Positions 7,049 to 11,979 of a stretch of 11,979 bases of DNA are shown here, piece by piece (positions within the stretch are counted from its first letter, which is position 1; each line of letters starts with the position of its first letter). The position numbers and the translations under genes are program-made. Below the pieces are notes generated by a model that was given only the letters and a program-made list of their open reading frames with translations, was not told the origin of the DNA and ran no database searches. The DNA is from an uncultured Opitutaceae bacterium. Lineage in GTDB: Bacteria > Verrucomicrobiota > Verrucomicrobiae > Opitutales > Opitutaceae. The stretch covers positions 1-11,979 of the forward strand of contig CAMLSH010000064.1 in NCBI GenBank assembly GCA_946482625.1, read 5' to 3'.

Positions 7049-7864
7049 TCAGCCCAGACCGGATTCTTTTCGAATCGCCCGGTCGAACAGCGCGACAGGA
7101 GCAAAACGGTGCAGTAGGCTCACAAGCACGCCTTTGCCGACGGGATAACGAAGCCGAGGCGATTTCGCCGTCACCGCCCGCCACACGGCTTCTGCCACGA
7201 GCTGGGGGTCATCCCCCTGCTTGACGCCCTTCCCCACCAGTTCGTGCATGCGCTGCCGATGAACGGCATAGGCGTCGAGATGAGTTTGGGCCGTCTTCTC
7301 ATTTTGGCTGATGTTGCTTTTGGTATAGGAGGGTTGGATCAACACCGCACGCACCCCAAATTGCCTCACCTCGTGATCCAAGGTCTCGGTGTAGCCCTCG
7401 ACCGCGTGCTTGCTCGCCGTATACATGCCCATGAAAGGGGCGGGAATAAAACCGACCACTGAGCTGATGTTGACGATGCGACCGTAGCCCGCCTGCCGCA
7501 TCCGGGCCAGCACGGCGTTGGTCACCCGCAGCACGCCAAAGAAATTGGTTTCAAATTGGTCCCGTGCTTCCTGAAGGGTCGTTTCCTCCAGCGCGCCAAT
7601 GAGGCCGTAACCGGCGTTGTTCACCAGCACCTCGATGGGGCCTGCTTTTTGAACAATCCCCTGGATCGCTTCGCTGACGCTGGCGTCGTCAGTCACGTCC
7701 ATGCGGACGAACTCAACGCCAGGGACGGGGCTGGCGGATTTTGGATTGCGGGCGGTGCCGAAGACACGAGCGCCGCGCTGCGCGAGCAGTTGGGCGATTT
7801 CCCGGCCGATGCCGGTGGAAGCCCCGGTGACGAGGGTGACTTGGTTTGCGATGGGAGAGTTCAT
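7049..7864 (-). CDS. Short-chain dehydrogenase/reductase (classical SDR), first of two
   Basis: A 271-residue NAD(P)-dependent oxidoreductase with all classical SDR marks: cofactor loop TGASTGIG (13-20), NNAG (82-85), catalytic Ser135 in NISSVVG, and YTASK with Tyr148 and Lys152. Arg40 after beta-2 (GTARN) suggests NADP(H). The region after the active site (IQPSYTKSN) and the C-terminal PRLRYPVGKG segment match SDRs annotated as 'oxidoreductase, SDR family' that act on ketones, steroids or retinoids; substrate cannot be assigned. The ATG at 7864 starts just before the first beta strand, and no strong ribosome binding site is visible. It follows the other SDR by 47 bp. The two share fold and motifs but differ widely outside them, so they are not a recent duplication. 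Confidence 0.94.
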   Translation of the reverse strand: MNSPIANQVTLVTGASTGIGREIAQLLAQRGARVFGTARNPKSASPVPGVEFVRMDVTDDASVSEAIQGIVQKAGPIEVLVNNAGYGLIGALEETTLQEARDQFETNFFGVLRVTNAVLARMRQAGYGRIVNISSVVGFIPAPFMGMYTASKHAVEGYTETLDHEVRQFGVRAVLIQPSYTKSNISQNEKTAQTHLDAYAVHRQRMHELVGKGVKQGDDPQLVAEAVWRAVTAKSPRLRYPVGKGVLVSLLHRFAPVALFDRAIRKESGLG

Positions 7865-7911
7865 AGTAGGCTCAGCGGGATTGTCGGCGTCTGTGCGTAT
7901 TCACAAATTGA

Positions 7912-8712
7912 CTATGAGGCAGTCTGGTACCGCTCCGCCGCACGTGCTTGTTTGATGTCTGAAAGCAGGGCCTGGCGCGTGGCGTTGAGGGCATCCCAGC
8001 GTGCAGCGTTGTGCAGTGGCGGGATCGTCACGAGTTCACGGCGATCGAAGCCGACCAGCGCAGCATCCACCAACTCGTCCACTTTCATCATTTCGGGATA
8101 CGCACTGATATCGATATTCGCACGCTCCCAGAGCTCCGTGTAGGTTCCCGCAGGGAGCACGGCTTGGACGTAAACGCCTTTGGGCGATAGCTCGAGACTC
8201 AGCCCTTGGGACAGGAAGAGCACGAAGGCTTTGGTCGCCCCGTAAACCGACATCTGGAATTCCGGCGCCAGACCAACGACCGAGCCGATGTTGACGATCG
8301 CGCCTTCACCAGCCTGCACGAACCGCGGGGCGACCGCGCTGGCGAGCCGCGCGAGGGCGGTCGTGTTGAGTGCGATGAGCCGCGCAACCGCGTCGGGCGT
8401 TTGCTCGATGAAGCTGCCGGACTGCGCGATGCCGGCATTGTTGATCAGAGTTCCGATGCGGGTGTCGTCGCGCAGGCGTGCTTCGACTGCGACAAGATCA
8501 TTGATCTTGGTGAGATCCGCCGGAAGGACATCGACGGCCACGCCGGTTTCCTGGCGCAAGCGGGCCGCTAGTGTATCCAGTCGGGCCTTATCGCGAGCGA
8601 CCAGCACGAGATCGTGGCCGCGGCGCGCGAAGCGCTCGGCGTATGTGGCACCGATGCCGGTGGAGGCACCTGTGATAAGGACGGAGGAACGGGTGTTCAT
8701 GTTTTTAGTCAT
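7912..8712 (-). CDS. Short-chain dehydrogenase/reductase (classical SDR), second of two
   Basis: A 266-residue SDR with cofactor loop TGASTGIG (14-21), VARDK after beta-2 (Arg40, NADPH preference), NNAG (91-94), Ser144 in NIGSVVG and YGATK with Tyr157 and Lys161; Ser and Tyr lie 13 residues apart as usual. The start at 8712 is favoured over the in-frame ATG at 8700 because GAGAG lies about 7 nt before 8712, and the MTKNMNT extension is short. The LPAGTYTELW segment after the active site belongs to the DltE/YqjQ-like SDR group of unknown natural substrates. It is the second gene of the redox operon, 92 bp after the ene-reductase and 47 bp before the next SDR. A carbonyl reductase role is inferred from family and neighbours. 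Confidence 0.94.
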   Translation of the reverse strand: MTKNMNTRSSVLITGASTGIGATYAERFARRGHDLVLVARDKARLDTLAARLRQETGVAVDVLPADLTKINDLVAVEARLRDDTRIGTLINNAGIAQSGSFIEQTPDAVARLIALNTTALARLASAVAPRFVQAGEGAIVNIGSVVGLAPEFQMSVYGATKAFVLFLSQGLSLELSPKGVYVQAVLPAGTYTELWERANIDISAYPEMMKVDELVDAALVGFDRRELVTIPPLHNAARWDALNATRQALLSDIKQARAAERYQTAS

Positions 8713-8743
8713 CTATTTTCTCTCTGGGTTGAATGGTTGAAAT

Positions 8744-8801
8744 GGGCCTGGCCCGATGCGTGAGGTGTAGGTCGAAGCTTCGACGATGCGGGGCCTCGTC
8801 G
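8744..8801 (-). repeat. Cluster of palindromes in the ene-reductase/SDR gap
   Basis: Three inverted repeats are packed in the 92-bp gap: GGGCC-T-GGCCC (8744-8754), the perfect 14-bp palindrome GTCGAAGCTTCGAC (8771-8784), and CGACGA/TCGTCG with a 9-nt loop (8781-8801). The last two overlap by four bases, so they could form alternative structures in the transcript. They could stabilise or process the mRNA, or attenuate expression of the distal genes. No T-run follows. Confidence 0.35.
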
Positions 8802-8804
8802 GCT

Positions 8805-9899
8805 TTACAGAGCGGTGGCTTCAGTGAGAGTCGGGTAGTCGATGTATCCCTCGGCGCCGCCGCCGTAGAGCGTTGCTGGATTGAAATTCGCGAGGGGCGC
8901 ATCGGCCTTGAGCCGTTCCACCAAATCGGGGTTGGCGATGAATGGGCGCCCGAAAGCGAATAGATCCGCCTTGTCCTCAGTGAGCCGGGTGGTCGCCAGA
9001 TCGCGGTCGTAGCCGTTGTTGGCGATGTAGGTGTTCTTGAATCGCCGGCGCAGCGAATCGAAGTCGAACGGCGTGATGTCCCGTGGGCCGCCCGTCGCGC
9101 CTTCGACAACATGAAGATAGACGAGGCCGAGCGTGTTGAGTTGATCGACGATGTAGTCGAACTGCGCTTGCGGATCGCTGCTCGAAACACCGTTGGCCGG
9201 CGAGACGGGCGAGATGCGGACGCCCGTGCGTTCGGCGCCGATCTCGCTCACAACGGCGGCCGCCACTTCGAGCAGCAACCGCGCGCGATTCTCAATGGAG
9301 CCGCCGTACGCATCGGTGCGCACGTTGGAGCCGTCCTTGACGAATTGGTCCAGTAGATAGCCGTTGGCGCCGTGGATTTCGACGCCATCGAAACCAGCGG
9401 CAATCGCGTTGGCCGCAGCTTTCCGGAAATCACGGACGATCCCCGGCAGTTCATCGAGTTCCAGTGCCCGAGGAGCGGATACAGTCACGAAGCGGTTGTT
9501 CACGAACGTTTGGGTCTCTGCCCGAATAGCCGAGGGCGCGACCGGCGCGGCGCCGTTCTCCTGCAGGTCGACGTGCGAGACCCGCCCTACATGCCACAGC
9601 TGCAAAAAAATCCGCCCGCCCTTCGCATGGACGGCATCAGTGACCTTGCGCCAGCCGTCGATCTGCGCCGGGGAGTAGATCCCGGGCGTGTCTTGATAAC
9701 CCTGGCCCTGTTGCGAGATCTGCGAAGCCTCGGAGATCAGCAGGCCAGCCGATGCGCGCTGGCTATAATAGGTGGCGGCGAACTCGCTCGGGACGAAGCC
9801 CGCGCCGGCGCGGTTGCGCGTGAGCGGCGCCAGGACGACTCGATTGGAGAGAGTGAGGCGACCGAGGGTGTAGGGCTGAAACAACGTTTTATTGGTCAT
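8805..9899 (-). CDS. Old Yellow Enzyme-family FMN ene-reductase (alkene/N-ethylmaleimide reductase-like)
   Basis: A 364-residue cytosolic FMN enzyme, close in length to E. coli NemA. It reduces activated C=C bonds of enals, enones and maleimides, and often nitrate esters, using NAD(P)H. The TIM barrel begins with FQPYTLGRLTLSNRVVLAPLTRNRA (Thr27 near FMN N5); GRIFLQLWHVGR gives Gln100 and Trp102; HGANGY supplies the ligand pair His176/Asn179 and proton donor Tyr181; and YGGSIENRARLLLEV and FGRPFIANPDLVERL are phosphate-binding landmarks. All key residues are present. The ATG at 9899 fits the family N-terminus; only a weak purine stretch precedes it. It is the first gene of a four-gene minus-strand operon and is divergent from the TetR regulator; its promoter overlaps the palindrome at 9940-9957. 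Confidence 0.96.
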   Translation of the reverse strand: MTNKTLFQPYTLGRLTLSNRVVLAPLTRNRAGAGFVPSEFAATYYSQRASAGLLISEASQISQQGQGYQDTPGIYSPAQIDGWRKVTDAVHAKGGRIFLQLWHVGRVSHVDLQENGAAPVAPSAIRAETQTFVNNRFVTVSAPRALELDELPGIVRDFRKAAANAIAAGFDGVEIHGANGYLLDQFVKDGSNVRTDAYGGSIENRARLLLEVAAAVVSEIGAERTGVRISPVSPANGVSSSDPQAQFDYIVDQLNTLGLVYLHVVEGATGGPRDITPFDFDSLRRRFKNTYIANNGYDRDLATTRLTEDKADLFAFGRPFIANPDLVERLKADAPLANFNPATLYGGGAEGYIDYPTLTEATAL

Positions 9900-9939
9900 G
9901 GAGTCTTTCTGTTCACCGGAGGGTGGGTACGGCAGCAGA

Positions 9940-9957
9940 AGATTATGATCATAATCT
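9940..9957. promoter_or_regulatory. Perfect 18-bp palindrome, probable TetR operator
   Basis: AGATTATGATCATAATCT is its own exact reverse complement. It lies in the gap between the divergent TetR and ene-reductase genes, 41 bp upstream of the reductase start. Length, symmetry and place are as for TetR-family operators, and it covers the -10 of the proposed reductase promoter, so binding would block RNA polymerase. This is the best-supported operator in the window, though no binding is shown. Confidence 0.75.
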
Positions 9958-9970
9958 AAACGTCAAGCAA
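9942..9970 (-). promoter_or_regulatory. Promoter of the redox operon
   Basis: On the minus strand, TTGCTT (9970-9965), a 17-bp spacer and CATAAT (9947-9942) form a sigma-70-like promoter. The start point would be near 9935, giving a leader of about 35 nt before the ene-reductase ATG. The -10 lies inside the operator palindrome, which predicts repression by TetR. Confidence 0.5.
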
Positions 9971-9972
9971 TT

Positions 9973-9992
9973 TTGATGACGATTGACATCAA
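9973..9992. promoter_or_regulatory. Second inverted repeat in the TetR/ene-reductase gap
   Basis: TTGATG (9973-9978) and CATCAA (9987-9992) are perfect 6-bp arms around 8 bp. It lies between the main palindrome and the TetR start and shares no sequence with that palindrome. It could be a second regulator site or a hairpin in the TetR leader. Confidence 0.3.
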
Positions 9993-10014
9993 TACCGATT
10001 GGGGCCTTTGTTTC

Positions 10015-10020
10015 AGGAGG
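10015..10020 (+). promoter_or_regulatory. Shine-Dalgarno sequence setting the TetR start
   Basis: AGGAGG, the strongest ribosome binding site in the window, lies 12 nt before the ATG at 10033. The frame also contains an ATG at 9973, but that start has no such site and would add 20 residues before the HTH domain, so 10033 is preferred. Confidence 0.7.
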
Positions 10021-10032
10021 ACATCTACAAAA

Positions 10033-10605
10033 ATGAAGGTAACCAAAGCACAGGCCCAAGAGAACCGCGCGCACATCGTTGAGACCGCCTCCAAGCTGTT
10101 CCGTGAACGCGGCTACGATGGGATAGGCGTAGCCGACTTAATGGCAGCCGCCGGATTTACTCACGGCGGATTCTACAAGCATTTCGGGTCCAAGGCCGAC
10201 CTGATGGCAGAAGCGGCGGCCAGCAGTTTTTCTCAGTCAGCCGGAAATCTCGTCGGCATTGATGCAGCTTCGTTCGTTAAGGAATACCTGTCCCGGAAAC
10301 ACCGGGATGCGCCCGCCAAAGGCTGCACGCTGGCTGCGCTATCGGGAGATGCCGCGCGTCAGCCGAAATCGATCAAGGAAGCCTTTGCCGCCGGAATCGA
10401 AAGCCAGCTGGCTATCCTGGAGAGCGCAGACGAGGCCGAGGACGCACGTGCGAAAGCCGAGGCGCGGGCCGCGCGGATCGACACGCTTGCGCATGTCGTG
10501 GGCGCATTGGTGTTGTCGCGGGCGTGTCCAGACGACTCCCCGCTGGCGGACGAGATTCTGAAGGTCTGCCGCACTCGGGTCCTCCGTGACCTTGGCAGCA
10601 AGTGA
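10033..10605 (+). CDS. TetR/AcrR-family regulator of the redox operon
   Basis: A 190-residue repressor of normal family length. Residues 10-55 are the TetR DNA-binding domain: NRAHIVETASKLFRERGYDGIGVADLMAAAGFTHGGFYKHFGSKADLM, with FYKHFGSK as the recognition-helix end signature. The C-terminal half is the ligand domain and carries KGCTLAALSGD with Cys98. From memory, E. coli NemR has its redox-active Cys106 in a similar SGCLTVKLSAE stretch, so Cys98 is a candidate electrophile sensor (inference; a Gly-Cys here also occurs in TetR proteins not known to sense thiol reagents). Cys165 and Cys179 are also present. It is divergent from the ene-reductase operon with a perfect palindrome between, the usual layout for a local, self-controlling repressor. 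The inducer is unknown; reactive carbonyls or quinones are likely. Confidence 0.94.
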   Translation: MKVTKAQAQENRAHIVETASKLFRERGYDGIGVADLMAAAGFTHGGFYKHFGSKADLMAEAAASSFSQSAGNLVGIDAASFVKEYLSRKHRDAPAKGCTLAALSGDAARQPKSIKEAFAAGIESQLAILESADEAEDARAKAEARAARIDTLAHVVGALVLSRACPDDSPLADEILKVCRTRVLRDLGSK

Positions 10606-10620
10606 CAAGCACGGGGGCGG

Positions 10621-10658
10621 TTTCGCGCACAACCATCGCTTCAGACGTGCGAGCGAAA
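10621..10658. terminator. Imperfect hairpin between convergent TetR and thioredoxin-like genes
   Basis: TTTCGCGCAC (10621-10630) pairs with GTGC (10647-10650) and GCGAAA (10653-10658), with a GA bulge and a 16-nt loop. It sits 16 bp after the TetR stop and 26 bp from the stop of the opposing gene. No T-run follows on either strand. A bidirectional transcript end is plausible. Confidence 0.35.
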
Positions 10659-10683
10659 GCCGGTCGTCGCGCGTGCGCGCCTG

Positions 10684-11760
10684 TTATTTGGTCAAGGTTG
10701 GCAACTGCACGCCAAGAGAGCTGAGCGCTTTTTCCACCCGCACGGGATCGTAGCCCATCACGGCGTCCACCACGTGCAGATCCTTGTCGAGGATGAGCGT
10801 CACGGGATACGCCTGCACTCCGGCCTTCTGCGTCAGCATGAGGGCGTCCTCTCCGACGATGGTGGGGAAAGACAGAGCGTTTTTCTCGGACGTACGGCGC
10901 GCGACCTCGCTTTTGTCGATGGTGTTTATCCCTACGAATGCGATCCCCTGCGTTTTGAGATACGGCTGAAGTTTCGCGAGGTAAGGCATTTCGCGGACGC
11001 ATTCCGAGCAGGCGGAGAACCAAAAATTCACGACCGCTCCCCGGCCGGTAGGACCGATGAGATCGGCCAGTGACACAACGTTTCCGTGGACGTCGCGGCC
11101 CGAGATTGGCGGGAGCGTTGCGCCGGCTTTTATCAAGCCGGTGAGCGGATTGAATTCCCCTGCCGGCCAGGCGTCCGGAGGCCGGACGAAGGTAACGAGC
11201 CGGCGATCCTGTGGCGCCACCCGCACCGTGCGATAAACGGTTTCGTAGCGTACGCCCTTGAGCTCAACGCGGGTTCCACGAGGCATCAGCGTGTCCCGCT
11301 CGACGAAGAGGTCGATGATGTGATCGGTCGCACCCTTGCAAGGGATCTGGTAACAATCCCAATCGTGAAACCGGCCTTCGATTGTCGGACCTGTCTGCCG
11401 ATATGCATCGGCGGCGTCCGGCCAAAGTGCGCCGAAGCCGACGGGCAACGGATTGCCCGGCGCCCGCGGTATCGTCGTGTACTCCTGCCGATCGGCAAAG
11501 TAGGTCGTTTTCGTCGCTGCGTCGGTGTACTGCTCGCTCGCTGGGTACTTCGCATAGAAGAAGCCGCCTGCCGCGATGCGGAAGGTGATCGGCACCACCG
11601 AAGGGCTCACGAACTCGGCTTCAATCTCGACACCCGGCATCGCCTTCACCTTCGCGGCGACCTCGCCAAGCCCCGGATCGGCCGGCGCGGCGCGGCAAGT
11701 GAGGACAAGCAGTCCAAGCAACAGCAAGATCCACGAACTTAGCGGCATCCGGTTAATCAT
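10684..11760 (-). CDS. Exported TlpA-like thioredoxin-fold protein with extra N-terminal domain
   Basis: A 358-residue protein in two parts. Residues 1-25 are a signal peptide (MINRMPLSSWILLLLGLLVLTCRAA); the Cys22 context (VLTC) is a poor lipobox, so cleavage near CRA is likelier than lipidation. Residues about 28-195 are a beta-rich domain I cannot assign; its look (MPGVEIEAEFVSP, FFYAKYP, TTYFADRQEYTTI) recalls LolA/RseB-like folds. It has a Cys pair at 136 and 141. Residues about 208-350 are thioredoxin-like: KAGATLPPISGRDVHGNVVSLADL, VVNFWFSACSEC with Cys251/Cys254 as the redox pair, IAFVGINT, and cis-Pro319 in QAYPVTLILD. The family (TlpA/ResA) reduces periplasmic disulfides or partners with peroxidase activity. 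ATG 11760 fits the signal peptide; an in-frame ATG at 11748 is possible. No ribosome binding site is clear. Confidence 0.88.
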   Translation of the reverse strand: MINRMPLSSWILLLLGLLVLTCRAAPADPGLGEVAAKVKAMPGVEIEAEFVSPSVVPITFRIAAGGFFYAKYPASEQYTDAATKTTYFADRQEYTTIPRAPGNPLPVGFGALWPDAADAYRQTGPTIEGRFHDWDCYQIPCKGATDHIIDLFVERDTLMPRGTRVELKGVRYETVYRTVRVAPQDRRLVTFVRPPDAWPAGEFNPLTGLIKAGATLPPISGRDVHGNVVSLADLIGPTGRGAVVNFWFSACSECVREMPYLAKLQPYLKTQGIAFVGINTIDKSEVARRTSEKNALSFPTIVGEDALMLTQKAGVQAYPVTLILDKDLHVVDAVMGYDPVRVEKALSSLGVQLPTLTK

Positions 11761-11808
11761 ACTCGCGGTTCATCGCCGTATGAGCGCCGCGGCCGGCAGA
11801 ATTTGTTT

Positions 11809-11824
11809 AGCGCCCGGCGCTTTT
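11809..11824 (+). terminator. Small GC hairpin with T tract upstream of the thioredoxin-like gene
   Basis: AGCGCC-C-GGCGCT (11809-11821) is symmetric around one base and is followed by TTTT on the plus strand. With a minimal loop only 4-5 pairs can form. No plus-strand gene lies just before it, so it may end antisense transcripts or be a chance palindrome or operator for the gene starting at 11760. Confidence 0.25.
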
Positions 11825-11866
11825 GGTCACTGGAAAGTCGGTCGCTCAGTGGTAATCGAAAGCCCA

Positions 11867-11887
11867 GCCGCACGCTTACGTGACGGC
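11867..11887 (-). terminator. Hairpin downstream of the tRNA gene
   Basis: On the minus strand GCCG-T-CACG pairs with CGTG-CGGC around a TAAG loop: eight pairs with one bulged base. It lies about 50 nt after the tRNA CCA end, followed by GGGCTTTCG, only a short T stretch. It may end the tRNA transcript before the thioredoxin-like gene, which is on the same strand. Confidence 0.35.
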
Positions 11888-11934
11888 ATTCTTCGTGTCG
11901 CTCACCACACGCGCGCGGCTCACGGTTGGAAAAT

Positions 11935-11979
11935 TGGTGGGCCCTGCGGGATTCGAACCCGCAACCAAGGGATTATGAG
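11935..11979 (-). tRNA. tRNA with CAU anticodon, 3' part; probably tRNA-Ile2 (lysidine type), else tRNA-Met
   Basis: The fragment covers nucleotides 32-76; the 5' half lies outside. It starts at the anticodon loop CTCATAA (anticodon CAT), then the 3' anticodon stem TCCCT, variable loop TGGTT, T arm GCGGG-TTCGAAT-CCCGC, 3' acceptor strand AGGGCCC, discriminator A and encoded CCA. The stretch TCCCT-TGGTT and acceptor AGGGCCC resemble, from memory, the E. coli CAU-anticodon Ile2 tRNA (TCGCT-TGGTC, AGGGGCC) more than elongator Met (TGATG-GGGTC). The initiator type is unlikely because its anticodon stem has three G-C pairs next to the loop. Ile2 tRNA is charged with Ile only after TilS modifies C34. 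The identity needs the missing half. Confidence 0.85.

Noticed and set aside
7049..8712. Tandem duplication of the two SDR genes
   Set aside because: They share only the family motifs (TGASTGIG, NNAG, YxxxK); sequences outside these differ strongly, so they joined the operon as distinct family members or diverged long ago.
9763..9772. TATAAT-like sequence on the plus strand
   Set aside because: It lies inside the ene-reductase coding region with no partner -35 and no plus-strand gene to serve.
9973..10032. Upstream ATG start for the TetR gene
   Set aside because: AGGAGG at 10015-10020 points to the ATG at 10033, and the 20 extra residues precede the HTH without homology; the upstream ATG is inside an inverted repeat.
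11761..11979. Integration site or mobile element beside the tRNA
   Set aside because: tRNA 3' ends are common attachment sites, but I see no repeat of the tRNA 3' end, integrase or transposase in the window.
1..11979. CRISPR array, insertion sequence or phage genes
   Set aside because: No regularly spaced direct repeats, no transposase or phage-like proteins, and no terminal inverted repeats around the gene blocks were found by reading.

Overview
The window looks like chromosomal DNA of a GC-rich Gram-negative bacterium, most probably a verrucomicrobial (Opitutaceae-like) organism. This rests on the style of the large TonB-dependent receptor (LEAFVVKG TonB-box region, plug, C-terminal Phe), its pairing with a LacI regulator of the type common in that group, and several genes without a Shine-Dalgarno sequence. 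It is a judgement from family resemblance, not a database result.

Left region (1-5867), glycan uptake and breakdown. A secreted pectate lyase of the PL1/right-handed beta-helix type is cut by the left edge (1-431, minus). Upstream of it on the same strand is a LacI-family repressor (694-1716, GTG start). A 488-bp intergenic region with several palindromes separates this from a divergent 902-residue TonB-dependent outer-membrane receptor (2205-4913, plus). A MelR-like AraC-family activator (5004-5867, minus) lies convergent to the receptor. I infer a pectin or related oligosaccharide locus: the lyase cuts polymer outside, the receptor imports fragments, and LacI and AraC regulators sense sugars. 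No SusD-like protein or inner-membrane transporter is visible here.

Middle region (5993-10605), redox/electrophile module. Four minus-strand genes follow each other with gaps of 92, 47 and 54 bp: an Old Yellow Enzyme FMN ene-reductase, two short-chain dehydrogenases, and a zinc-free quinone-oxidoreductase-like medium-chain dehydrogenase. A TetR-family regulator is transcribed divergently. The TetR/ene-reductase gap holds a perfect 18-bp palindrome covering the -10 of a good promoter, plus a second inverted repeat. This is the clearest regulatory circuit in the window: a NemR/NemA-like layout with three extra reductases.

Right region (10684-11979). One minus-strand gene encodes an exported thioredoxin-fold protein (TlpA-like, CSEC active site) with an unassigned N-terminal beta-rich domain. 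At the right edge is the 3' part of a CAU-anticodon tRNA with encoded CCA, more like tRNA-Ile2 (lysidine type) than elongator tRNA-Met.

All twelve genes, including the partial ones, fall into known families. I see no CRISPR array, insertion sequence, phage gene or clearly new system. The points worth following are regulatory DNA sites, gene grouping, and the thioredoxin fusion.
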